The notes beneath the pieces were generated by a model that searched no databases, was not told the origin of the DNA, and worked only from the letters and a program-made list of their open reading frames with translations. The position numbers and the translations under genes are program-made. This document shows positions 36,365 through 46,496 of a stretch of DNA of 64,000 nucleotides, piece after piece (position 1 is the stretch's first letter; each line of letters starts with the position of its first letter). Source of the stretch: Raphanus sativus (lineage: Eukaryota; Streptophyta; Magnoliopsida; Brassicales; Brassicaceae); NCBI RefSeq assembly GCF_000801105.2, contig NC_079517.1:15252001-15316000 (forward strand). Direction: 5' to 3'.

Positions 36365-36390
36365 GTAAAGCACATACAGTATCTCGTAAA

Positions 36391-37146
36391 ACCCTCTTTC
36401 CTACCACCGAAAAACGGCGTGCTTGTATTCGAATTAGGGTCATTTCGTCTAATCGATGCATAAACTATTTCCTGTGCGAATTTGATACATAAACTAATCG
36501 AAATTTTGAATTTACCTGAATTTGAAAGTAAAGGTTTTTAAGAATCCACGACCAACAACATGTTAGGTAACCTGTAATATTATCCGTGAATCCGTGATAT
36601 GCTGACGTGGAAAAAACGAAGTCGTTTCAGTCAGTAAAAAATGCTCTTGTATGGGTCGAATTTCGGTTCCTATAAATAAATGATACATCCTTAACCACTT
36701 GTGCTAATAAAGAAACCTTATTCATGTAACTAAAGGAAAATAATTTTACCTTTTAACTTAGCGGTAATCTTCCTCCTTTTTTTTTATCAACACCAACAAA
36801 CGTCAAACAACAAAAAAAAATCTCAGATTGATTTACTGTGTTTTTTTGGAGTAATCATAGAATTGTTTGGGTAAGATCGATCTCAATTAAGCTCAAAAAA
36901 AAAGATCGATCGATCTCCAATTGATCTTAATATATTTTCATCTTTAAAAATGCATCATTTGTAATTTTGCCAATACACTCTTTTTGTCAGCTGTCAATAC
37001 ACATTTTATATACAATCTTTTACTAATTATTTTTGTTATTATATATAATATTTTAAATTTACTTTTAAGAAATAAAGCATATTTATCGAATTTGGTTATT
37101 TCAAATAAAATTTTATTTTATAAATAAAAATAATTTATTTTATATG

Positions 37147-37179
<33 letters not shown>

Positions 37180-38000
37180 ATATATATTATTTGAATATTT
37201 AGTTTCTAATATTGTGTTAAAAAAATTTGTCATCAAGAGAGTTAAAGTTTTATATTTATCATTTAAATTACAATTTATCGTTTTTTTATTATTGTTAAAA
37301 GTGTGTCACATTCTTGAATTTGTTATTTAGTCGAGGTAAATGCATTAACATAAATAGCTAAAAAGGACTCCAAGCTTTTGGTATATGACAAAGGGGAAAA
37401 CACCATGCTTTAACAATCTTTAGCTTAGATTTAATTGAATTTTATAATGAATTAAAATGCACGGATTTCCTGGGAAACAAAGTCGTAGGCGTTCAAAAAA
37501 TCATAAAGTTATATAGTTCTGCTTTTCAGAATTCTTTTTTTTTTTAGTTTTCAAGTGTTTTAGTGAAGTTAATAAATTTAAAGTTGATGGGGAAGAGAAG
37601 TAGCACGATTTCAAAAGAAAAAAAATATGATTTGAAGAGGAGAAAAGGAAGTTGGTAACAGCAAATGCGAAGAACATTGACAGGAGCTGAATATTTTTGT
37701 TTTTGGACGACAAAAAAAAGAACATTGCGAGGACATTAACCACGGTATTTTATCCGGAGTTATTAACTCATCATTTGATATTTTTTTTATATTTTTCGGC
37801 TAATAAAACGGCTCTTATATTCTTATTTAAGAAATAAATCTTAGGTTTTTTAGTTTAAAATCTAAGAAAAAATTAAGAACCATCTCTTAACCGAAATTAA
37901 GAACTCAAGTTAAGAGACTGAGATTAATAATAAAAAGAGTAAAGTATAATTGGTTATATTATTTTGGTTTTGTAAGTGTACAAAAGTTCTTCACTAGCAT
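36391..38000. other. AT-rich intergenic DNA
   Basis: No gene seen. (AT)n runs lie at 37147-37186. Around 37800-37930 there is an AAATCTTAGGTTTTTTAG / inverse pattern suggestive of a small decayed MITE. Confidence 0.3.
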
Positions 38001-38716
38001 AAGCAGTTAATGCTTATATTCGACTGTATGCTGCCTCATCTACATCCATGAACCGATAATGCATCTCCGACAGAAAAGTTTTAATAGGGTTCCTTAAAAT
38101 AAACCAAAGTAAAAAATTAAAAAGCAGGGGAGATACAGAAATACATGTCCTATAAATTGATCCTTTCAGATACCTTCTAGAATTCTTGTGCCCACATGCA
38201 TTTCAAATTAGATCAGGTTTTCGATTTTAAAAAGAAAACAAATTTAACTACTAAATAAAACCATACTAAAAACAATATTTTTATAGCTAAGAACCGTAAT
38301 ATGCGTATGTGACCGCGCCTGCTCTTACTTACATGTTGTTAGCATGTACATTCTTAAACGATGTATGTTGGTGTGAAAAATTCAACACTCTTTTTCTACT
38401 TTTTATATTCCACATTATCTTCTATTTCTTTCACGTAATAATTCAATATACATTTATTTTTTGTACTTTACAATAATTTTGTTTAGTAAAATTCAACATC
38501 TTATCTCACTTTTTTATATTAATAAAAGTTTTCAATTAGTTTAACCAAAATTAAAAAGAATAAAACATTTTTAGTTACATTTTTACTTATAACAAAAATA
38601 TAAAATATGAGTAGTCATTAAATATTTGTTTTCTTAAAATAGTTAAAGATATAATCAAGAATTTAAGAAAAAATTATAATAGAAATATAATTTCTTTTAG
38701 TATCTAAATCAAATGA
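38001..38716 (+). repeat. Left copy of a ~716-bp direct repeat flanking a LINE tail
   Basis: Runs from AAGCAGTTAATGCTTAT to TATCTAAATCAAATGA and matches 39633-40351 along its whole length, with scattered substitutions and a few small indels (a few percent by eye). The two copies abut the LINE fragment exactly on each side. Confidence 0.92.
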
Positions 38717-39632
38717 AGGAAGAGTAATGCGTTAGCGGTGGGGGAGGCTTTGATTAAAAGAGGAATGCAAATTGATGGTAACTGCAAGAGATGTGGGGAA
38801 CCAGAATCTATCTTCCATGTGATGTACTCTTGCACTACTGCCAAAAAGGTCTGGGAACTGGTTCCGGCCATGATGATACCGTCCAGAAACTCATGTCGCT
38901 CTATGGAGGACCTGCTTAAAGGCTGTGCCCGAATGGTTAATCTGCCGCCTACTGGACTGGTTACTCCCTTATACCCTTGGATTTTCTGGGTGTTGTGGAC
39001 AAGTAGAAACCAACTGTAGTTTGAGGATAAGTCTTTTTCTCGGAAACCTAAATGCTGGCAAAAGCTATCAAAGCTGCAAAGGAGTGGCAGGCTTCACTAC
39101 CACCCCGAAACAAAAGCTCTGGTTCGCCTAAAGACTGTCTGAAACCAAACTCTCTCCCTCTGGTTCCAGCACAAACGCATTTAATATGCTCCGATGCTGC
39201 TTGGAATGGGTCGTCAAGTTGCAGGTGGCCTCAGCTGGATATGCAACGACTCTTTAGGCAATCTGATCTTCCAAGGAACCGAGTCCCGACGCTATCTTGC
39301 CTCAGCTCTAGTAGCAGAAGCCTCAGCGATGAAAGCTGGTCTCGTGAAGGCCATCTCTTCGGGTATTAAAGACATAATCTGTTGCTCAGATTCAAAGTCT
39401 CTTATTGATGCAATTACAGGTCCCAACACTGTGATTGCGCTTAGAGGAATACTCCATGACCTAGGCGCGTTGAGTAGCTCCTTTTCATCTATCTCGTTCT
39501 TGTAATAATCCAGCTGATAAGTTGGCGAAAAACGCTCTGTTTCAGCTGTCTAACAACCCTCTTGAGGTTGATAACTCTGTTTCTGCTGTTTAAGTTTGAA
39601 TGAAGGGAAATCAAAAGGTTTGATTAAAAAAA
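38717..39632 (+). mobile_element. 5'-truncated LINE: zinc-binding RT tail plus RNase H, frameshifted
   Basis: The first frame (38738-39019) encodes the zf-RVT domain that follows plant LINE reverse transcriptases, with CKRCGEPESIFHVMYSC (CX2CX7HX4C-type) and WIFWVLWTSRNQL. A later frame encodes an RNase H domain: CSDAAWN (39191 region), then in another frame AEASAMKAGL and CCSDSKSLIDA, and in a third NNPADKLAKNAL. These are the four acidic catalytic positions in order, so the ORF is broken by at least two frameshifts. The element ends in TTTGATTAAAAAAAAA. The reverse transcriptase itself is missing. Confidence 0.85.
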
Positions 39633-40351
39633 AAGCAGTTAATGCTTATATTCGACTGTGTGCTGCCTCATCCACATCCATGAACCGATAATGCACCTCC
39701 GACAGGAAGGTTTTAATAGGGTTCTTTAAAATAAACCAAAGTAAAAAATTAAAAAGCAGGAGAGATACAGAGATACATGTCCTATAAATTGATCTTTTCA
39801 GATACCTTCTAGAATTCTTGTGCCCACATGCATTTCAAATTAGATCAGGTTTTCAATTTTAGAAAGAAAACAAATTTAACTACTAAATAAAACCATACTA
39901 AAAACAATATTTATATAGCTAAGAACCGTAATATGCGTATGTGACCGTGCCTGCTATTATTTACACGTTGTTAGCATGTACATTCTTAAACGATGTACGT
40001 TGGTGTGAAAGATTCAACACTCTTTTTCTACTTTTTATATTCCACATTATCTTCTATTTCTTTCACGTAATAATTCAATATACATTTATTTTTTATACTT
40101 TACAATAATTTTGTTTAATAAAATTCAACATCTTATCTCACTTTTTATATTAATAAAAGTTTTCAATTAGTTTAACCAAAATTAAAAAGAATAAAACATT
40201 TTTAGTTACATTTTTACTTATAACAAAAATATAAAATATGAGTAGTCATTAAATATTTGTTTTCTTAAAATAGTTAAAGATATAATCAAGAATTTAAGAA
40301 AAAAAAAATTATAATAGAAATATAAATTCTTTTAGTATCTAAATCAAATGA
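39633..40351 (+). repeat. Right copy of the ~716-bp direct repeat
   Basis: See the left copy at 38001-38716. It begins at the end of the LINE poly(A) and ends at TATCTAAATCAAATGA, after which the two flanks diverge. Confidence 0.92.
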
Positions 40352-40609
40352 ACCAAATCTTTACTTATAGAGTAAAAGCAATTACAAATTTTGGTTTATA
40401 AAATAAATTAGTAAATAAATTTAATTGTAAATAATTTTAGTTGAATAAATGAGATAAAAAAATCTAAAATTCACATTATCCAATAAAAACAAACACATGT
40501 CTAGTTATTCAAAGGTCGAAAAATTCAACCTGTTAAATCCCGGTCAACATTCAACACCTCAATTGTTTTGTCTTTCCTTTTTTTTAACAACTGAAAACAA
40601 TTTTTCAAC

Positions 40610-41005
40610 GGTCTCAATGTACATAATCTTATAGCAAGGCAATGTGAGGAATGAAAAACTATATGGTCTTATATCATAATTCACTAGACACGTTAGTTTC
40701 CGATCAGCTCAAATATATAGAGTAACAATGCTGATAAAAATTGAGACTACAGGTTTTTGTTTTATTTTTATATTTCGATATATATTTGCATTATGTTCAC
40801 AAACTTCTACAGAAAACCATCTTCAGTCTAATACATTATACATTGTATCTTCTGATATATATATGTTTACATATTTATTTATTTTGTTTTGGTATTTCTT
40901 TTATATATATTCTTACTTTTTTCATGTGATATATATATATATATATATTATAAACTTACTATATGATATCATTTTTAATCGATCTTTGTGTTCTCATTAA
41001 AACCA
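40610..41005. repeat. Duplicated block P, copy 1
   Basis: Colinear with 45300-45715: CAGCTCAAATATAT, GTAACAAT.CTGAT, TGCTCACAAACTTCTACA/TGTTCACAAACTTCTACA, TTTTTTCATGTGATATAT, TATATGATATCATTTTTA and GATCTT.GTGTTCTCATTAAA. No gene. It directly precedes block Q copy 2. Confidence 0.8.
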
Positions 41006-42079
41006 TTGAGAATGTTCAGAGATTTTTGTAAAAGACAAAAATGTTAAAAATGTAACTGCTAAAAAGAAAAAAAAAACTTAACTTTGACTCATGTTTTTGT
41101 CCTTTTCAAATGTTTTTAATCTGTCTTTGCCCATTTTATTTGTCCCGTTAGAGAAATAGCTGTTTGAGGAACATCGCATGCACCGTTCTTTACTTCTTTA
41201 ATCTCAGGGCCCTAGACGTTTGTTACCAGAAAGAATAGTTGCAGTTTTGTTACTAGAGGATAAAGAGAACCCAAAAATAGAAACAATCTTGCTTTGAGTT
41301 CGAACATCGTGTTTTAACAACTTACTGTAGGATCTGAAATTGGGTTAAAGCTTGTAAAAACATAACACAGCATCGTCAACTAGTATTCTAGAATCACTAG
41401 AAATGTTCTCCAAAGTTTTCACTCAATTCTCGAAAATCAAAATATATATATAGGCGTACGTTACTAGCCAACAAAAGGTTACTTACTAGACATTCAAGAG
41501 ACTTGGGCTACAAGATCTGGATCAACAAATTCATAGATCCTACACTACAAGTGTCACTTGTGGAATAGATTCTTATGTTCCTAGAGCACAGTTGATGGAG
41601 ACAAGTCAAAATCTTACACACACACCAGCAATGTATCTTTTGGAATAGAATCCCATCAAATGCAACTTGTTAAAGGGGTACATAGCTCTTGGCAATGAAA
41701 GAAATTGAAAAATTAGTACACCAAAAAAAACAAGAAGATTAAGTAGTTTATTAGAATTTGATTTGTTGGATATATATAATATTATAAATATAGTCATCCT
41801 TTTTAATGCATCCTTTTAACTAGTGTCGATTTTTCTTTAAAAAAAGTTGGGATGCTCAGCTTAGAACAAAGTTGAATTCCTCAAGTGTGATGATGATGCA
41901 TATGATTACATCATTGGGAATGCATTTCTCAAAGTTAAAAATCTTTGGATCCTACTGATAAAGACAGCAAGTGATGATAGTTTTTACACGTCCCTTTAGT
42001 ACCGTTTAGATTCTCCCTCAAAAGATCCCCAATGAACTCGGAAAGTAAGTAAAGCACATACAGTATCTCCCCATCAATC
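41006..42079. repeat. Duplicated block Q, copy 2
   Basis: Counterpart of 33814-36390 without the TIR element and without the short poly(A) insert; it therefore records the empty sites of both. No intact coding sequence. Confidence 0.8.
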
Positions 42080-43392
42080 ATCATTCAAAGATAACACACA
42101 ATTCTATATTGGTATATATTATATTTTTGAAGTTTTGAATATTATTCATTTTAAAACATAATAATATTATGGTATTTTTCTTTCTTCGAATAGAATGTTT
42201 CAAAATTTCACATGTAATAGTATCTTCTTATATATAATTCTTTTTGGTATTATAATTTCATTATTGAAATAGTTAATATATATAAAGATTGGTAAAATAT
42301 CATTTTATTGTCATCTTCAAAGATATTAAAGAAGACTTTTAATTTTTATAAATTTTTTAATTTGAAAATTAACTTTTAGTTTCACAGATTTATACTAATC
42401 AGTGAATTATTAATTTATACTTCTATCTATAAACCCAATGGATCATCTATAGTTTAAACCCAACAAAAATTAGATATTGCTAAGATCTTATAATAACAAA
42501 ATATTGCTTAATCTTCTAATTTTTTTTAATTTAAATAGAATTGACTGTTAATATCTATTCTAACAACTGAATTAGCTATTATTAGGATCTAAAATAATCA
42601 CACACACATAAAGAATGCATCTAGTTCATCTTCTCAAAATACCAATGACATAAACAATGGATGAAGTTCATATTCTCAAAATACATGATAGTGACCATCT
42701 AAAATTATTAACATATCTTCTCAAAATATGATACTATGATCATAGCCAAGCACCTTCATCTATTCTTTTCAATCAGAAACTGGCATACGACTTGAAGAGT
42801 TATATGCCTTTGACTGTAAATCAAAGTATTTTTAATGTCTGACAAAAGTAATCTTGATATGTTCATATGTTTGTCTAGAATGAGGTATTCATTTTCACGT
42901 GAAAGGATGTTATAGTGTGTTTTACACAAACGATGTATGAAAATAAATGTATCATAGCAAATGTGAATTTCGAGTATTAATATATAACATGTCGATAGAT
43001 ATATTTAATGAGATATGTTTTATTTTATACCATTAGATGTTATTTTAGATGTTATTAATGATTGAGAATATAATGTGACTAATTCTAGTAAGTAGTCCAT
43101 TATTTAGAAAATTACATATGAATGAGAAGTCAGGACTTCTCTTTTAATATAATAGATACAACTTTATGCTGTTTCTTTTCAAAATACAACTAATTTTGCT
43201 TATTCATTTATTTGTGTCCGACTCTAACAAACTATTGTTTTTTAGAGGGAGTACAAGACGAATTCAACATTATCAGATTCATTTTCTAGTATTTTGCGGT
43301 TGCGAATGAAATTTTGATTTTGTATATATGTTATGTTATCGAGATATGAAGTGGACATAGAGACTAAAGTGTTCCTTATATATATATATATA
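42080..43392. other. AT-rich intergenic DNA
   Basis: No gene seen. TTCTCAAAATA motifs recur at 42630-42730 as a loose, degenerate short repeat. Confidence 0.3.
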
Positions 43393-44293
43393 TCTATACT
43401 ATTAAAGCAGAATTCCTAATAGGATTTTGCCATTGGTTTTCAACTTATTTACCATGAAATGCCATTATTATTTAATTTTTTATTAATAGTTAAAATTGGC
43501 CAAGATTTTCTCCTTTATTTTCTCCATTTAATTGATTAAGCTTCCTTTTTAATAGCTTAGTCAGATTTGGAAACATATATATTCATTACAAAATGTGGAC
43601 CATAATATTATGTCATTGCAAAAGGTGAACTCAACCATTGTTATCTTTATAATCTATCTTATTAAAACAGAAACATTCTCTTGGACCTAACATTTATTTT
43701 GTAAGTTTTTAAATTAAATACACATTTATACTTTATAGTTAAACTTACATTAAATCACTAATGTTTCTTTCTTTATACTACTATCCATGTTTCCAAACAA
43801 TATATTTATTTTTTTATACTACTATCAATGTTTCTAAACAATATATTTTTATACTACTATCAATGTTTCCAAACAATACAATAATTAATTTTAGTTATTT
43901 TATATCTATCATTTTCTCTTTAGAATTTTGTAGAAACGTTAAAATTTCATAAATTGCAAAATAATGAACTTTAAAATTTGGATTATAAGACTACAAAATA
44001 TGAAACTATTACAATTTAATTAGATTACATATCGGTCATCCATCAGTTCAATCGATTAGTCTCGGGTTTTAGTGATTTTTTTAATATGAATATTTTAAAA
44101 ACCTAAATTGAATTGTCAGATCTCCTGATTAACCGGTATAATCACAATCGGGTTGAATTTAAAAACAGTGATTTAAATGCAAAAATATTTTAAATACACA
44201 CTCTTTAAAAATTACCAAAATATTTGTTAAATTATTAGTGAAATTTTTCATCGTAAAATATTCCGCGCTTCCAAAGCGCGGGTCAAAATCTAG
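43393..44293 (+). mobile_element. Helitron(s), plus orientation, two possible 5' ends
   Basis: A 5' end TCTATACTATTAAAGCAG at 43393 follows an A, and a second 5' end TCTATCTTATTAAAACAG lies at 43653. There is one 3' end: hairpin CCGCGCTTCCAAAGCGCGGG (44263-44282), then TCAAAATCTAG (to 44293), before a T. This is either a 641-bp Helitron joined to the 5' part of another, or one 901-bp element with a duplicated 5' end. Inside, 43777-43880 has three tandem ~35-45 bp units with ACTACTATCAATGTTTC and AAACAATATA. Confidence 0.78.
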
Positions 44294-44442
44294 TTACTTT
44301 TACATCCAAAACGTGAACCAATTCTTATATATACAATATGTTAAAATTTATTATAGGTGCAGCAGAAGAATATAAACTCCGAACACACAAAACCATAACC
44401 ATATTTCTTTTTTATTTAAAACAACTTAAAAATTGATTTATA

Positions 44443-45164
44443 TCTATATTATTAAACCAGAATTATTTATAGGACTGTGGTTTAGTCTTCGTGCTTAAAA
44501 TATTAAAATTTGGATTTGTTTGAGTAAATTATCCATTTCTGTACGGGTTCAAAACTACTTAATTAACAAAATGATCTTCATTTTGTTAGGATCCTCCATT
44601 TGGCAAAACAAATTATGTGTTAATAATTTTTTTTTTCATAACGAAACTTTCTTTTCATTATTAACTACTATATATTTACTTTAAAAATTAATTATTAAAA
44701 ACCAAACATTAAGCTATAATAATTACAAATTCACGTCAAGAAAAGCTAAAAAATAATTTGAAACATCAAAATACAAATTCGTCAATTAAATACTTCATCC
44801 TAAAATATTTAATGTAAATTTAACTTAAAATATACATTGGTTTAAATAAAAAGTTTTTATCCAAAAACGTAATCCCACGCTTTTAAAACGTGAATCAAAA
44901 TTATACTATTAAAGCAAAATTTAATCGATACTATTAAAATAAGTTTAACTTCTGGTTAAATAAATATAATCATATTACGGATTAGAATTATTTAGAGTCT
45001 TCAAAAATTTAGTCATATTTAAAAAAAGTCATATAAATAAATTTAATAAAAATTTCATAAAAAGTTAAAATATATAATTTATCAAAAATCATAATTTTTA
45101 TTACGTGAGACAATTTTTCAACAGAAAATATACCCGCCCTTTTTAAGGGCGGGTCAAAATCTAG
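44443..45164 (+). mobile_element. Helitron with a second, internal junction
   Basis: The 5' end TCTATATTATTAAACCAG at 44443 follows an A. The 3' end is hairpin ACCCGCCC...GGGCGGGT (45132-45154), then CAAAATCTAG (45164), before a T. Near 44876-44902 there is a decayed 3'-like end (CCCACGCTTTTAAAACGTG then AATCAAAAT), followed at once by TACTATTAAAGCA, a decayed 5' end. Two Helitrons therefore appear to be fused head to tail here. Confidence 0.72.
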
Positions 45165-45299
45165 TATATATATAAAGAAGTATTCCTTATAAAACAAACA
45201 ATTATTTCTAGTTTCAATAATTTATTTCTCATTTTTTTTTTCAAAAAAAAATAATAATTTATTTCTCATATCAGTTTAAGATGATATAGCATGGACTTT

Positions 45300-45354
45300 C
45301 TTATAGAGCGGCATTACGAGGAAGCAAACGCAATGGTCTATATCTGGTTATACG

Positions 45355-45388
<34 letters not shown>

Positions 45389-45715
45389 CATAATTCCCTA
45401 AACACGTTTGTTTCCTCAGCTCAAATATATGAAGTAACAATACTGATCAAAAAAAAATCGAAGAGACTGCCGGTGTTTTGTTTACTTTTAGACGTTGATC
45501 TCTTGTTTATTTCGATACTTGCACTATGCTCACAAACTTCTACAAAAATACTATCTTCAGATTAATATATTGTACATGCCATGATATACAAATACATATT
45601 TATTTATTTTAATTTTTTAATTTATTTTATATATTTTCCTGTTTTTTCATGTGATATATAAACTTAATATATGATATCATTTTTAGTCGATCTTAGTGTT
45701 CTCATTAAACCATTT
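45300..45715. repeat. Duplicated block P, copy 2
   Basis: Counterpart of 40610-41005. Contains an (AC)n(AT)n microsatellite at about 45355-45388. Confidence 0.8.
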
Positions 45716-46075
45716 AGAGGATGTGATAAATGTATCACTTTAAAAATAAGGTGAATTAAATCACTTAAATTGTATCACAATACTAAATGATTCTAATTTA
45801 AATTACTTACTTATATATATATATATGAAACAAATAACATATGATAAGTATAATTTTCTCATTACTATAGATAACACAGCAGTACATCCACTGATTAGTT
45901 AAGGTGGGAAATACAAAGCTAGCTAATTAATTTCTTGGACATGAGCGAAACAAAATATAAAATTAGCTATATATAAGAACATGATACACATTCAAGTGTA
46001 ATCTTTCCATCATTATTTACTATCCAATCTCAACATACAACAATTGTCTTTCTTTTTCTTAAGGATCCTTTATTT
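45716..46075. other. 3' flank of GRXC14
   Basis: AT-rich. Probably holds the 3' untranslated region of the minus-strand glutaredoxin gene. Nothing else recognised. Confidence 0.35.
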
Positions 46076-46384
46076 CTAATTATGAAATAACTGATACGGC
46101 TTGATCAAGGGAACGAGAGAGCCACTTAGGTGAAGCGACATGACTTCATTGGTAGAACCCACCAGCTTACCACTTACAAAAACAGCAGGAACCGCGTTGG
46201 GGCAGCCAAGACGGACTAAGGCCTTCTCGATCTCGAGGTAGTCAGGATCGTTGTCAATCTCGTGGATTGTTGGTTGAACCCTAAGGTCACGGAAAAGTAC
46301 CTGCACGGCGTAGCAAAGACAACATGAGTTTTTGGTGAAGATCACAACTCCTTTCCCTGATGACATTCTCATCACCTTGTCCAT
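46076..46384 (-). CDS. GRXC14: CC-type (class III) glutaredoxin, GRXC14-like
   Basis: Single-exon 102-aa land-plant-specific glutaredoxin (ROXY class). Such proteins bind TGA bZIP factors and the TOPLESS corepressor and often respond to nitrate. The active site is at residues 21-24, in KNSCCLCYAV (CCLC). The glutathione-binding cis-Pro loop is VPAVFVSGKLVGSTNEV, and the LVPLIKP helix follows. The tail ends PYQLFHN, so the C-terminal ALWL-type corepressor motif is absent. The start MDKVMRMSS and overall sequence match Arabidopsis GRXC14, though my recollection is that the Arabidopsis active site is CCLS, so the fourth position differs here. Neighbours 4 kb and 10 kb to the right are its tandem paralogues. 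Confidence 0.92.
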   Translation of the reverse strand: MDKVMRMSSGKGVVIFTKNSCCLCYAVQVLFRDLRVQPTIHEIDNDPDYLEIEKALVRLGCPNAVPAVFVSGKLVGSTNEVMSLHLSGSLVPLIKPYQLFHN

Positions 46385-46488
46385 GATCAGATTCTGATCT
46401 TGTGGCTCCTAACGGTCGAGATATGATGTATCTTTAGCTTTGAATTATGTTTCTTTGTTCGCTTGAAAACTTGATGACCTGCTAGGGC

Positions 46489-46496
46489 TTTTTATA
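46489..46496 (-). promoter_or_regulatory. TATA box of GRXC14
   Basis: TATAAAAA on the minus strand, about 105 bases upstream of the start codon, in a suitable place for a short leader. Confidence 0.6.

Larger units (their letters stand above)
33814..36390. repeat. Duplicated block Q, copy 1 (downstream of TIR1)
   Basis: Shares with 41004-42079 a long series of colinear motifs: TTTTTGTAAAAGACAA, AAAAATGTAACTGCT, CCTAGACG then TTGTTACCAGAAAGAATA, AGCACAGTTGATGGAGACAA, ATGCATTTCTCAAAGTTAA and AAGCACATACAGTATCTC. This copy is longer because it holds a TIR transposon at 33973-35259 and a tiny poly(A) insertion at 36343. A 65-codon open frame at 36146-36343 (minus; contains TTFTCCLCQKDPK) lies in it. 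Its counterpart in copy 2 is broken, so I do not call it a gene. Confidence 0.8.
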
